Counted from the first letter of the stretch, positions 18,122 through 27,221 are shown. The stretch: 64,000 bases of DNA from Niabella beijingensis (GCF_020034665.1 NZ_JAIQDI010000001.1:558001-622000), one strand, 5' to 3'. Notes: generated by a model from the sequence alone, not told the origin. A program made the numbers and translations.

Positions 18122-18979
18122 TTAATCTTTAATTTCTTTCCTAAAAACCGCCGGAGTTTTCCCTGATTTTTGGGCAAACATTCGATTAAAATACGCTGGG
18201 TCTTCATAGCCCAATTGATAGGCAATTTCCTTAATGCTCAATTCGCTGTAAAGCAGCAATCGCTTTGCTTCCAGAATGATTCTGTTTTTAATCATCTCAT
18301 TCGGATTTTCGAGATTGAGTTTGTGAAATTTATTGGAAAGCGTTTTGGGAGCCAGGTTCAGAAGGTCTGCATAATCGGCAACGCTGTGTTTTTCTTTGTA
18401 ATGAATATTTACCAGACGGCTAAAATTTCGGAAAAAATCCTGTTCAACATTAATGAGATTAAACTGTTCGGATTGAAGATTCTGTTTTTTCCATTGTCTT
18501 GTAGCTCTAATAATGATTTGTTTCAGATAGGTTCTAATCATTTCCTCAGATGAACGGTCTTGAAAATTAAGTTCATCATTGATTTGATTAAATAATTGCG
18601 ACACCGTTTTCAGCTGGTCTTCCAGCAAATCCACCTTTGGAATTTCAAAAATATTGTTGAATAAAAGTCCGTCACAAGCCACCTCTTCGTCGTGAATCTG
18701 AATGCAGTAAAAATCTCTGTTGTAATAAATCAAAAAAGCATCTTCATCAGTTGCCGATTGAATATCAAGATATTGATTGGTGTTAATGAAAAACAAAGCC
18801 GGATTTTCAGTTTCATAAACATTGAAATCTACCGTCAAAGAATAACCTGCGGGAACGAACAAAACTTTGATGTAAGGTCTGAATGTTTCTCCATTCACAA
18901 AATCCAACGTTTCGGAATTAAAAGAAACCAATCCTAATTTTTTGTGATGCGATTCGAAAATGGGAGTCAAATTGCTCAT
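18122..18979 (-). CDS. AraC family regulator
   Basis: A 285-residue regulator. The N-terminal domain is cupin-like (VLFVPAGYSLTVDF). The C-terminal 100 residues hold two HTHs: SVADYADLLNLAPKTLSNKF and SIKEIAYQLGYEDPAYFNRMF, with the terminal GKTPAVFRKE. It is divergent from the SDR gene at 19133 and 119 bp downstream of the osmC start region. It is a candidate regulator for either neighbour. Confidence 0.88.
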   Translation of the reverse strand: MSNLTPIFESHHKKLGLVSFNSETLDFVNGETFRPYIKVLFVPAGYSLTVDFNVYETENPALFFINTNQYLDIQSATDEDAFLIYYNRDFYCIQIHDEEVACDGLLFNNIFEIPKVDLLEDQLKTVSQLFNQINDELNFQDRSSEEMIRTYLKQIIIRATRQWKKQNLQSEQFNLINVEQDFFRNFSRLVNIHYKEKHSVADYADLLNLAPKTLSNKFHKLNLENPNEMIKNRIILEAKRLLLYSELSIKEIAYQLGYEDPAYFNRMFAQKSGKTPAVFRKEIKD

Positions 18980-19033
18980 TATCTACTTATGTTATTAGTA
19001 CAAATTTAAAATTATTTTCAAAAACGTAATTCT

Positions 19034-19090
19034 GTGCTATTCTTCCGCTGATTTGGGTTACAAGCTTGGTGCTGATGCGAGATAACTTTG
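19034..19090 (+). promoter_or_regulatory. Shared-regulon promoter, first SDR unit
   Basis: GTGCTATT begins at 19034, a second half-site GGGTTA begins at 19055 (21 bp on), and the -7 box TAACTTTG is at 19083-19090 (49 bp from the first half-site). Flanking bases TTCTTCCGCTGA are identical to those upstream of 26495. Confidence 0.75.
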
Positions 19091-19132
19091 TCTTATCAAA
19101 ATTTAAAAACAAAACAATCAAAATTTTAAAAA

Positions 19133-19957
19133 ATGGCAAAGACAATTTTTATCACAGGAGCATCAAGAGGATTTGGAAAACTTTGGACAGAAGCATTGCT
19201 AAAAAGAGGCGACAAAGTAGCGGCAACATCAAGAAACATTGAAGCTTATAAAGTTTTGGCAGAACAATATCCCGAAACTTTTCTTCCTATTTCTTTAGAT
19301 ATCACCGACAGAGAAGCGGTTTTTGAAGCAGTAAACAAAGCTAAAAATCACTTCGGAAGTTTAGATGTTGTCATCAATAACGCCGGTTATGGTGTTTTCG
19401 GAGCGGTGGAAGAAGTGGGAGAAAAAGCAATTAAAGATGTTTTTGAAGCCAATGTTTTTGGTACGCTTTGGGTAACACAGGCTGCTTTGCCGATTTTCAG
19501 AGCGCAGGGAAGCGGTCATGTGATTCAGTTATCGAGTGTTTTAGGGGTTTGGAGCTTACCGACTTTAGGAATTTACAACGCAACTAAATTTGCGGTGGAA
19601 GGTTTCAGCGAAGCTTTGGCAACAGAAGTGAAACCGTTCGGAATTAACGTGACCATGATTGAACCTAATGGCTACACAACCGATTTTGGTGGAAGTTCTG
19701 CAGTTCACGGCGATGCAATTCCGGCTTATGATGCTTTGAAAGCCAGTTTGGGAGAAGCTGAAGGTCTTTTACCTGAAGATTATGGAACACCGGATGCTAC
19801 CGTTCCTGCAATTTTAAAATTAATCGACAGCGAAAACCCGCCACTTCGTTTATTCTTAGGAAAAGTAGGATTAAGAAAAACCGAACGAGTTTATGCCGAA
19901 AAACTAAAGGTCTGGAACGATTGGAAAGAAGTTTCCGAAGCAGCTCACGGTCATTAA
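19133..19957 (+). CDS. Short-chain dehydrogenase/reductase
   Basis: A 274-residue classical SDR, an NAD(P)H-dependent oxidoreductase. It has the cofactor loop TGASRGFGKLW, the NNAGYGVFG block, catalytic Ser in QLSSVLGVW and the YNATK Tyr/Lys pair. The C-terminal third (residues 195-274) is longer than in minimal SDRs and ends WKEVSEAAHGH. It is closely similar to the SDR at 27222-28046, whose C-terminus is almost the same. It is the first gene behind a shared-regulon promoter and is followed by a hairpin terminator. Confidence 0.92.
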   Translation: MAKTIFITGASRGFGKLWTEALLKRGDKVAATSRNIEAYKVLAEQYPETFLPISLDITDREAVFEAVNKAKNHFGSLDVVINNAGYGVFGAVEEVGEKAIKDVFEANVFGTLWVTQAALPIFRAQGSGHVIQLSSVLGVWSLPTLGIYNATKFAVEGFSEALATEVKPFGINVTMIEPNGYTTDFGGSSAVHGDAIPAYDALKASLGEAEGLLPEDYGTPDATVPAILKLIDSENPPLRLFLGKVGLRKTERVYAEKLKVWNDWKEVSEAAHGH

Positions 19958-19965
19958 TTTTTTTA

Positions 19966-20007
19966 TGAAAGCCTTGCTGATAAAAAAGAGCAAGGCTTTC
20001 TTTTTTT
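19966..20007 (+). terminator. Intrinsic terminator after SDR
   Basis: GAAAGCCTTGCT pairs perfectly with AGCAAGGCTTTC and is followed by seven T. Only 14 bases then separate it from the MFS start, leaving no room for a full promoter, so the MFS gene probably depends on read-through. Confidence 0.85.
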
Positions 20008-20020
20008 AAATCCTATCAAT

Positions 20021-21238
20021 ATGAAATTTCAAAAGACAAAATATTTGTACATCAGTACAATATTGGCGTTTATGCTCATTCCGCTGGATGGCTTAACGAC
20101 GGATATTTACATTCCGTCACTTCCTGCGATGGCAGAAGATTTGAGTGTACCGGTTGAGAAAGTGCAGATTTCACTGCTTTTATTTATGGTAAGTTCAGGA
20201 TTTAGCCAGCTTTTTATCGGAAGTACTCTTGATAGTTTTGGGAGATACAGAATCAATATTTTTGCTTTAATCACCTTTTCTTTGGCAAGTTTTATCATTG
20301 CCTTGGTTCCGGAAATTTATGTGATTTATTTGATGAGAATTATTCAGGGGATCACGGTTTCACTCATTATTGTCGGGAAAAGAGCTTTTTTTGTTGACCT
20401 ATACAAAGGCGAAAAGCTGAAACACTACACCAGTCTTTTTTCGATTGTCTGGGCAACTGCACCTATTGTTGCACCCTTCATTGGTGGCTATTTACAGGTA
20501 CTTTTCGGGTGGAAATCCAATTTTTATCTCTTAGGAATTCTTACCATCATTATTTTGATTTTCGAACTTCGGTTTACAGGAGAATCTCTACAGAATTTTC
20601 AGGTGTTTAAAAGAAAAGAAATTGTAGCAGTTTACAAAAAAATGTTGGGAACACCTGATTTTTATTTAGGATTAATCATTATTGGTTTAAGCTATTCACT
20701 TCTAGTAGTTTACGGAATGGTAAGTCCCTTTATTATTGAAAAAGTATATGGATTTTCGCCAGTCGTTACGGGGTATAGCTCACTGGCTTCGGGAATTGCT
20801 TTAATGAGTGGCGGAATTACTTCTAAATTAATGATTAAAAAGGGACTTTTTACCAAAATAAATACGGCGATAATTTTACAGCTACTCATCGTTTTTGCAA
20901 TGCTTACTGTCACTTTAAAGTATGACGGATTTTTATTTTTACTGGGTTTCACTTTATCATTACATCTTTTATCGGGATTTATTTTCAATAATGTTTATGC
21001 GTACAGTTTACAGAGATTCAGGACAAATGCCGGAATTGCAAGTGGTTTGACTGGTGGTGGTGTGTATGTAGTAAGCTCAGTTGCGGGCTATGGATTAATT
21101 AATTTATTTGAAATTAAAGATATTCAGACATTTGCTTCGGTAAATTTTATCATTGTTGGGACATTATTCGTTACCATTTTACTGTTCAGAAAAGCTTCGA
21201 TGCATCAAAGATTGGAAGCAAGCTCGCAGGTAAGTTAG
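20021..21238 (+). CDS. MFS transporter, Bcr/CflA-like (DHA1)
   Basis: A 405-residue, 12-helix exporter of the inner membrane. The start LIPLDGLTTDIYIPSLPAM is typical of the Bcr/CflA multidrug subgroup. The loop GSTLDSFGRYRINI and the helix-5 region APIVAPFIGGYLQ fit DHA1. It lies between an SDR and an AraC pseudogene; in the duplicate unit at 27222-28972 SDR and AraC are directly adjacent, so this gene was either inserted here or lost there. Confidence 0.88.
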   Translation: MKFQKTKYLYISTILAFMLIPLDGLTTDIYIPSLPAMAEDLSVPVEKVQISLLLFMVSSGFSQLFIGSTLDSFGRYRINIFALITFSLASFIIALVPEIYVIYLMRIIQGITVSLIIVGKRAFFVDLYKGEKLKHYTSLFSIVWATAPIVAPFIGGYLQVLFGWKSNFYLLGILTIIILIFELRFTGESLQNFQVFKRKEIVAVYKKMLGTPDFYLGLIIIGLSYSLLVVYGMVSPFIIEKVYGFSPVVTGYSSLASGIALMSGGITSKLMIKKGLFTKINTAIILQLLIVFAMLTVTLKYDGFLFLLGFTLSLHLLSGFIFNNVYAYSLQRFRTNAGIASGLTGGGVYVVSSVAGYGLINLFEIKDIQTFASVNFIIVGTLFVTILLFRKASMHQRLEASSQVS

Positions 21239-21247
21239 TTACTATAC

Positions 21248-21278
21248 AAAACAGAAGTGCTGTCCATTTCTGTTTTTT
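21248..21278 (+). terminator. Intrinsic terminator after MFS
   Basis: AAAACAGAA pairs with TTCTGTTTT across a short loop and is followed by T residues. It ends the MFS transcript just after its stop codon. Confidence 0.65.
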
Positions 21279-21324
21279 AATTTCTTAAATTTGATAATAC
21301 TTAAAGCTTTTAGCCCAATTAAAT

Positions 21325-22232
21325 ATGGAAAAAATCAATCACTATAAAAGCATCGTAGAATTGCACGAGAAAAGCGGTTTCGAACCTCCGAAAAATCCCC
21401 TTTTAGTTTGATGACTTGTAAAGAATTAATGACCTATTCTGTAGGTGAAGACCGATTTACAGGAGATTTTTATATGATTGGTTTAAAAAAAATCAAGTCT
21501 GGTTATGTGTTGTATGGTAAAACTAAATATGATCACAACAATGGCTCGGCGGTTTTTATGAAGCCCAGACAAATCATTAAAGTTCGCAATGTTCAGTTTG
21601 CTGAAAAGGGTTTTGTGATGTTTTTCCACGAAGATTATTTATCGGGACATCCACTGAACGAGCAAATCAAAAAGTACGGTTATTTTGAATATGAGATCAA
21701 TGAAGCGCTTCACATTTCGCCTTCGGAAGAAGTGATTATGTGGGAACTTTATGAGAAAATCAGAAGAGAATATGATGAAAATTCGGACGAATTCAGCAGG
21801 GAAATTATTTTGTCGCATATCGATTCTATTTTAAAATATTCTGACCGTTTTTACAAAAGACAGTTCATAGACCGAAGCCCGAATGTTTCGGGAAGTATGG
21901 TTAAAAAATTCCTGATGGTTCTGGATGAGTATATCAAAGCGAACAAACATATTGATGACGGTTTGCCAAGCGTTAATTTTATGGCTGGAGAACTTGCGAT
22001 TTCTCCCCGTTATCTCAGCGATATTCTGAAACAGGAAACCGGAAAAACAGCCTTGGAACACGTTCATATTTATTTGATTAAAGAAGCTAAAAATCTGCTG
22101 TTGAGTTCAGAAAGCAACGTTGCAGGAATTGCCTATGATTTAGGTTTCGAAAGTCCGTCATATTTTACCAGATTATTTAAAAAAGTGGTTGGGGTAACGC
22201 CTGTTCAATATAAAAAAGAAGCGGTTAAGTAG
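21325..22232 (+). pseudogene. AraC family regulator with N-terminal frameshift
   Basis: Starting at ATG 21325, the frame reads NHYKSIVELHEKSGFEPP and stops at TGA 21409. The rest of the protein continues in another frame to 22232. The paralogue at 28082 reads PLFSMIGC at the matching point; adding one T to the run at 21401-21404 gives PLFSLMTC here. So one base is missing. The remainder is an intact AraC protein with two HTHs (VNFMAGELAISPRYLSDIL and NVAGIAYDLGFESPSYFTRLF). A TTG/ATG restart at 21408-21411 could give a 273-residue product lacking about 28 residues. It may be a sequencing error. Confidence 0.8.
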
Positions 22233-22244
22233 TTTTATATGTTT

Positions 22245-23162
22245 TTAATTCTGCTCAGGAAACTGTTTTCTGAAGTGCAGCGGAGAAATTCCGGCTTTGG
22301 TTTTGAAAATTTTAGTGAAGTGCGAGGGATGTTCAAAACCAAGTTCATAAGCAATTTCGCTTACCGATTTTGTAGTTCCCAAAAGGATGTTTTTTGCTTT
22401 ATCGACCAGCTTTAAATGAATGTGTTCTATAGTTGTTTTGCCTGTAAATTTACTGAGCAAGTCTGATAAATAATTGGGAGAAAAATTTAGTTTGTCGGCA
22501 AAATATTTTACTTCGGGAATGCCTTTTTCTATCAATTGTTCCTCATTAAAATAAGCATTAAGAAAACTTTCAAAACGTTGGGTTACATCGTTTCCGGTTT
22601 TGTTTCTGGTAAAAAACTGTCGGTCATAGAATCGGTCAGCATAATTCAAAAGCATTTCAATCTGATTTAAAATTAAACCTTGAGTATGGCGGTCGATATT
22701 CTGCGAATATTCTTTTTTAATCCTAACAATTACTTCATCAAGCAAAACTTTTTCATCTTCCGAAATGTGAAGTGCCTCTTTGCTTTCGTATTGAAAAAAG
22801 GTGTATTTCTGAATTTTTTTTCCTAAATCTGACCCGTAAATAAAATCAGGATGAAATGCCAGAAACCAACCTTCCTCAATCTGGGTATCTGCACTCGGGC
22901 TCATTACCTGGATGGGTGCCGTAAACATCAAAGTTCCTTCTTGAAAATCGTAATGGGAACGACCGTATTTTAAACTTCCTTTGAACTTTTTGAAAACAAT
23001 TGTGTACAAATCAAGGCTGTAAAAATAGTTGGCAAAATTCTCGTCAGATCGGCTTATGTTTTTCAAATCAATCACCGTCACCAAAGGATGTTTTGGGCTT
23101 CCGTAATTGTAAAAACGATGAAGGTCTGCAACCGATTTTATGGAAATAAAAGCTTCCGGCAT
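22245..23162 (-). CDS. AraC family regulator
   Basis: A 305-residue paralogue of the regulators at 21325 and 28082. It shares the N-terminal start (ISIKSVADLHRFYNYGSPKHP), the middle block with FADKLNFSPNYLSDLLSKFTG and the second HTH SVSEIAYELGFEHPSHFTKIF. It follows an SDR gene in the same direction (40 bp), the third SDR-AraC pair of the cargo, and is convergent with the frameshifted araC (12 bp between ends). Confidence 0.88.
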   Translation of the reverse strand: MPEAFISIKSVADLHRFYNYGSPKHPLVTVIDLKNISRSDENFANYFYSLDLYTIVFKKFKGSLKYGRSHYDFQEGTLMFTAPIQVMSPSADTQIEEGWFLAFHPDFIYGSDLGKKIQKYTFFQYESKEALHISEDEKVLLDEVIVRIKKEYSQNIDRHTQGLILNQIEMLLNYADRFYDRQFFTRNKTGNDVTQRFESFLNAYFNEEQLIEKGIPEVKYFADKLNFSPNYLSDLLSKFTGKTTIEHIHLKLVDKAKNILLGTTKSVSEIAYELGFEHPSHFTKIFKTKAGISPLHFRKQFPEQN

Positions 23163-23202
23163 TTTTCTGATTTTAGTATTAAATTTAAACTTTTCTGCTG
23201 AA

Positions 23203-24006
23203 TTACGCCTGCATCAATCTCAAAAAATCTGCTTCGGAATTTTTGTTTTTCAAGTCGATATAAAACTGTGCATCTTCGCCAATTACATATCTTAATTTGG
23301 GGAGTTGGTCTGTTGCAGCCCCGAAAATAGTTTCCGCAACCTGCTCTGCGCTCGCTTTTGGAATATGTTCTGTGCGTTTGGTAAATTTCGGAACGAATGC
23401 TGCCAATTCCGCATTATATTCTTCAATTGTATTCTGAATCATTTCGATTCCGCTTCTGAAATTCGTAGCGATACTTCCAGGTTCTACGATTTTTACATCA
23501 ATTCCGAACGCAGAAACTTCAAAATGTAAAGCTTCGGAAAATCCTTCCACTGCGAATTTCGAGCTGTTGTACAAGCTGGCAAAAGCTCCGGCGGTAATTC
23601 CTCCGAACGAAGAAATATTAATGATTGTTCCTTTTTTCTGTGCTCTCATTATTGGTAAAACGGCTTTGGTAACATTCATCAAACCAAAAACATTCACTTC
23701 AAATTGTTGCTGAATCTGTTTAGGATTTGAAGACTCAAAAACGCCCATCAATCCGTAGCCTGCGCTGTTTAGCAAAACATCAACCGAACCGAATGTTTCT
23801 GTGCCTTTTGCTATTGCTTCCTGAACTTGTTGTGAATTGGTGACATCCAATTTTACCAACAAAACGTTTTCAAGAAGATTCAGTTCTTTTTCGTTTTCCG
23901 GCGATCGCATTGCAGCTATTACATTCCATCCGTTTTGCTGAAATAATCTGGCGGTTGCCTTTCCTAATCCCGATGATGCACCGGTGATGAATACTGTACT
24001 TTTCAT
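23203..24006 (-). CDS. Short-chain dehydrogenase/reductase
   Basis: A 267-residue classical SDR with TGASSGLGKAT, LNSAGYGLMG (an unusual LNSAG for NNAG), Ser in NISSFGGI and YNSSK. It is less similar to the other two cargo SDRs than they are to each other. It probably reduces an aldehyde, ketone or quinone with NAD(P)H. It is co-directional with the AraC gene behind it. A degenerate version of the shared promoter is found upstream (24033-24088). Confidence 0.9.
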   Translation of the reverse strand: MKSTVFITGASSGLGKATARLFQQNGWNVIAAMRSPENEKELNLLENVLLVKLDVTNSQQVQEAIAKGTETFGSVDVLLNSAGYGLMGVFESSNPKQIQQQFEVNVFGLMNVTKAVLPIMRAQKKGTIINISSFGGITAGAFASLYNSSKFAVEGFSEALHFEVSAFGIDVKIVEPGSIATNFRSGIEMIQNTIEEYNAELAAFVPKFTKRTEHIPKASAEQVAETIFGAATDQLPKLRYVIGEDAQFYIDLKNKNSEADFLRLMQA

Positions 24007-24032
24007 AATGAATTTGTTTAAAATTTATAATG

Positions 24033-24088
24033 CAAAGTTCCGGCAACACGCCAAACCACAATTGTAGATTTTACGGAAAGACTTATAC
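24033..24088 (-). promoter_or_regulatory. Possible degenerate shared-regulon promoter, second SDR unit
   Basis: Minus strand: GAACTTTG (24040-24033) replaces the -7 box TAACTTTG. A GTATAAGTC segment begins at 24088, 48 bp upstream, followed by TTCCGTAAAATCTACAATT, which resembles the same region before 30498. Weak; spacing is off by one. Confidence 0.3.
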
Positions 24089-24117
24089 ATTTCTTCGCAA
24101 CTGACACCTTTCACTTA

Positions 24118-25080
24118 TCATTCTCTTATCGTGGTTTTATCTTCCAAAGCCATCTTCGCAATTTCGTCTTTACGCTTAAAACTTACACCTTCGTATTTTT
24201 TTATATATGTGAACAGTTCTTTCGCCGCCTGTACCATTTGCGGTGTGCCGCCAATTCGGTCGTGGAAGCTGATGGACATTTGCCTTCTGCGATTTGCGGC
24301 TTCTTCATACAACTGATCAAACTCCATTTTCACCTGATGTACGAATTGATCAACAGAGAAATTTTTGCCTTCAATGAGTTGAATGTCGTTGCAACGTAAT
24401 GTGTAAGGAACCGTTACAAAATCCTTTCCGTTTACCTTTTGAATAAAAGGTTCATCCCTACTTAAATCATCTATGTGGTACAAAAATCCCAATTCCTGTA
24501 AAATTTTCAACGTGTTTTCGCCCCTGCGCAACCAATTGGCATTATAACCAATTGCATCAAAACCAGTAATTTTTTTGATGGCATCCACACCGTCTTTAAT
24601 AAACTTTTTCTCCTCGTTGTATGACATTGTGTATTGCGTAGCCCAGTTCATTCCGTGTGCAGCAGCTTCGTGACCACGATCTACAATTTCTTTTGCCAAT
24701 GCCGGATTTTTTAGCACTGCACTGCCCACCATATGCGAGGTGATTTTTACACCCAACTTATCCCAGTTATCCAACATCCGAGGAATACCTTCTTTATATC
24801 CGTACTCATACCAGGTTGTTGCCGGTAAATCTTTATAGCCTTTTTCCATATTTTGAGGGAAAGGGCTTTCTGCATTTTCGGGTTGCCCGCCGGCTTCAAA
24901 CTGCATAGAAACTGAAACCACCAATCTTGAACCATCCAACCATTTTGATTTTTTTGATTTGGACTCTGGTTGCATATTTTTTCCGCTTTGCGCCATTCCA
25001 GAAAATGGTACGGCGCTTGCAACCAAGCCCGCTGTGGTAAGCAAACTGCCTTGTTTTATGAACTTTCTTCTGTCAATCAT
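24118..25080 (-). CDS. Exported polysaccharide-deacetylase-like protein
   Basis: 320 residues. The start MIDRRKFIKQGSLLTTAGLV is a twin-arginine-type signal (RRKFIK). The body is a NodB-homology fold of the PuuE/allantoinase-like subgroup: HMVGSAVL, then EIVDRGHEAAAHGMNW with His/Glu, ending with SFHDRIGGTP. A second metal site is plausible but the usual TxxD start of NodB motif 1 is not obvious, so catalysis may differ from chitin deacetylases. It starts four bases after the doxX stop and is co-transcribed with it. Confidence 0.8.
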   Translation of the reverse strand: MIDRRKFIKQGSLLTTAGLVASAVPFSGMAQSGKNMQPESKSKKSKWLDGSRLVVSVSMQFEAGGQPENAESPFPQNMEKGYKDLPATTWYEYGYKEGIPRMLDNWDKLGVKITSHMVGSAVLKNPALAKEIVDRGHEAAAHGMNWATQYTMSYNEEKKFIKDGVDAIKKITGFDAIGYNANWLRRGENTLKILQELGFLYHIDDLSRDEPFIQKVNGKDFVTVPYTLRCNDIQLIEGKNFSVDQFVHQVKMEFDQLYEEAANRRRQMSISFHDRIGGTPQMVQAAKELFTYIKKYEGVSFKRKDEIAKMALEDKTTIRE

Positions 25081-25084
25081 ATTT

Positions 25085-25477
25085 TTATTTTTTAAAAAAT
25101 TGGTCTAGTGAAATGCTGTTTGCAGCGATGAATTGGTACAGCGCAACAAGGATGATGGCGTGTATCATTTGCGATGGTAAAGCCTCCCAATTTTCTATTA
25201 GGCAAGTGCCGAACATTAATAGGAGCATCACAACCCAACCTGCGATAATTACTTTAGGAGAAAAGATGCCCAAGATTAGTAATATACCGATAGTGAATTC
25301 TGCCACTGGCAAGGCGTAGCTAAAAGGCGTAACCAAACTTTGTGGCAACATTGATTTTGAAAAACTGCCAGTCATCCATTGACTAAAAGCATTCAATTTT
25401 GGTAACCTTACCAAACCGTGCCCGAAAAAACTGATGCCCGCCACCAGACGTAACATGAGATAAGAAATATCATTCAT
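25085..25477 (-). CDS. DoxX family membrane protein
   Basis: About 130 residues with four hydrophobic helices: YLMLRLVAGISFFGHGLVRL at the start and later FTIGILLILGIF, VVMLLLMFGTCL and a final helix ending SLDQFFKK. DoxX proteins are small inner-membrane proteins linked to redox or thiol stress. I prefer ATG 25477 over the upstream TTG at 25501, because GAACTTTG there looks like a promoter. It heads an operon with the deacetylase-like gene and is divergent from an AraC gene. Confidence 0.8.
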   Translation of the reverse strand: MNDISYLMLRLVAGISFFGHGLVRLPKLNAFSQWMTGSFSKSMLPQSLVTPFSYALPVAEFTIGILLILGIFSPKVIIAGWVVMLLLMFGTCLIENWEALPSQMIHAIILVALYQFIAANSISLDQFFKK

Positions 25478-25484
25478 AATAAAG

Positions 25485-25500
25485 TTTTTTACAAAGTTCA
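25485..25500. promoter_or_regulatory. 16-mer shared with the aldehyde dehydrogenase upstream region
   Basis: TTTTTTACAAAGTTCA here is identical to 14127-14142. On the minus strand it contains GAACTTTG, a possible -7 box for doxX. It may be a common regulatory element or a common promoter core. Confidence 0.4.
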
Positions 25501-25558
25501 ACTAAACACAAGGAAGTAAACAAGGTTTTTTACTGGATTTTTTTGTAAAATTGCAGGT

Positions 25559-26386
25559 ATGGAAGTGCAAAATTTATACAGTACCTATGAATTAGAATGG
25601 CTCGAAACGCACGAGTACACCGCCAAACCCCGAAAAAATACTTTTTTTGAGATGGTTTTTGTGATGGAAGGAACAGGCATCCAAATCATTAATGAGCATC
25701 AACTTCCTTATGCGCCTAACAAATTATTCCTGATTTTTCCAGAGGATCTGCATAGTTTCGAGGTTCAATCGTTAAGCCAGTTTTTCTTCATCAGGTTTAA
25801 TAACGATTATATTAAAACCCAAAACAGCCAAAACATCCGTGAGCTGGAATATATTTTTAACAGCCACAATCATCTTCCGGGTTGCATTCTAAAAACCGTT
25901 ACCGACAAGCCGTTTATCCGTGCCGCCGTCGAAGCTTTAATTCGTGAAAGGGCAAGCCAGGCACCTCATCAGGAGCAAGTCATTCAACAATTAATAAATA
26001 CCATTATTACCTATGCTGCCCGCAATCTTACTTTGCAGGAAAAGGAAGTTTTCAATGGTAAAATTTCCAGTGTAATGCCTATCATTAATTACCTTCATCA
26101 ACATATTTTCGAGCCAGAGAAATTAAAAGTCAACCAACTGGCGGCACAGTTTCATCTTTCTCCAAAATATATGGGCGAATATTTTAAAAAACACACCGGA
26201 GAAAGCCTGCAACAATATATTATGCTTTATAAGTTGAAGCTCATTGAAAGCCGTTTAATGTTAACTGATATGCGTATTAATGAAATTGCTTTAGAATTTG
26301 GTTTTACAGACCAAAGTCATTTAAACAGGATCTTTAAAAAATATAAAGGTAAATCCCCTTCTTCGTATCGAAAGAGAAGCATTTAA
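25559..26386 (+). CDS. AraC family regulator
   Basis: A 275-residue regulator of a different subgroup from the SDR-linked ones. The cupin part includes FFEMVFVMEGTGIQIINEHQ and NKLFLIFPEDLHSFEV. The C-terminus has KVNQLAAQFHLSPKYMGEYF and RINEIALEFGFTDQSHLNRIF, ending GKSPSSYRKRS. It is divergent from doxX with 81 bp between starts, and probably controls the doxX-deacetylase operon. Confidence 0.9.
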   Translation: MEVQNLYSTYELEWLETHEYTAKPRKNTFFEMVFVMEGTGIQIINEHQLPYAPNKLFLIFPEDLHSFEVQSLSQFFFIRFNNDYIKTQNSQNIRELEYIFNSHNHLPGCILKTVTDKPFIRAAVEALIRERASQAPHQEQVIQQLINTIITYAARNLTLQEKEVFNGKISSVMPIINYLHQHIFEPEKLKVNQLAAQFHLSPKYMGEYFKKHTGESLQQYIMLYKLKLIESRLMLTDMRINEIALEFGFTDQSHLNRIFKKYKGKSPSSYRKRSI

Positions 26387-26402
26387 TACTATGGGTATTT
26401 CT

Positions 26403-26459
26403 GTGCTATTCTTCCGCTGAAATGGGTTAGTAATTTCTTTGTGTGCTGATATAACTTTG
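26403..26459 (+). promoter_or_regulatory. Shared-regulon promoter, AhpD-like unit
   Basis: GTGCTATT begins at 26403, the second half-site GGGTTAGT at 26424, and the -7 box TAACTTTG at 26452-26459. The spacings of 21 and 49 bp equal those at 19034, 27134 and 30411. Confidence 0.75.
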
Positions 26460-26494
26460 TATTAACAAAATGAAATAATTTAAATCGTAAAAAA

Positions 26495-27034
26495 ATGAAA
26501 ACAATTTCAGTACCCGAAAAAGAACAGCTAAGCTTTAGTGCACAGAGCATTTTAGAATCTGTAGAGAAAAAAATGGGAAAAATTCCCAATTTGTACGCAA
26601 CGATAGGCTATTCATCATCCGCTTTAAAATCAATGTTGGAAACCGAGGCATCTTTGGCACACGACTCATCGTTTACGGCAAAAGAAAGAGAAGCGATTAA
26701 TCTAATCGTTTCGCAAGTCAATGAATGTGATTACTGTTTGGCAGCGCACACTACATTGGCGAAAATGAGAGGTTTTACAGAAGAAGATACGCTGGAAATC
26801 AGAAAAGGAAGTTTTTCTGAGGCAAAATTAGAAGCTGCGATTAAATTGGCTCACTCCATTGCAAACAATAAAGGCAACGCAGGAAACGGGGCTTTAGAAA
26901 ATTTCTTCAATGCAGGTTTCGACGAAAAAGCTCTAGTTGAACTGACTGCTTTGGTGGCGTTGAGAAGTTTTACCAACTATGTATTTGCCAACACTCAGAT
27001 TCCTATTGATTTTCCTTTGGCACAGGCTATTTAA
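26495..27034 (+). CDS. Carboxymuconolactone decarboxylase/AhpD-like protein
   Basis: A 179-residue protein of the AhpD-like fold with the redox motif CDYCLAAH (Cys78, Cys81, His85) expected in alkylhydroperoxidase-like members. The N-terminal region QSILESVEKKMGKIPNLY is typical of the peroxidase-related subgroup. It probably has a thiol-dependent peroxidase activity. It is a single-gene unit between a shared-regulon promoter and a hairpin terminator at 27070-27105. Confidence 0.9.
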   Translation: MKTISVPEKEQLSFSAQSILESVEKKMGKIPNLYATIGYSSSALKSMLETEASLAHDSSFTAKEREAINLIVSQVNECDYCLAAHTTLAKMRGFTEEDTLEIRKGSFSEAKLEAAIKLAHSIANNKGNAGNGALENFFNAGFDEKALVELTALVALRSFTNYVFANTQIPIDFPLAQAI

Positions 27035-27069
27035 GAAGTGTTTTAATATAAGTATTTAGTTTTAAGTGG

Positions 27070-27105
27070 AAGCCTTCCAGATGTATATTTGGGAGGCTTT
27101 TTTAT
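27070..27105 (+). terminator. Intrinsic terminator after AhpD-like gene
   Basis: AAGCCTTCC pairs with GGGAGGCTT (one wobble pair) across a 12-base loop, followed by a run of T. Confidence 0.8.
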
Positions 27106-27133
27106 TTTTAAATTTTTTCCAAAACGTATTTCT

Positions 27134-27190
27134 GTGCTATTTTTCAGCTAAAATGAGCTAGCAGTTCGGTTGGGTTTGATGATAACTTTG
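27134..27190 (+). promoter_or_regulatory. Shared-regulon promoter, third SDR unit
   Basis: GTGCTATT begins at 27134, the second half-site GAGCTA at 27155, and the -7 box TAACTTTG at 27183-27190. The 21-bp and 49-bp spacings are the same as in the other units. Confidence 0.75.
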
Positions 27191-27221
27191 CTTCATTAAA
27201 TAACACTAAAAAATTAAAACA

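Noticed and set aside
19966..20007. Small RNA gene or CRISPR-like repeat
   Set aside because: It is a single hairpin with a T tract directly after a stop codon, which is an ordinary terminator; no repeated array exists in the window.
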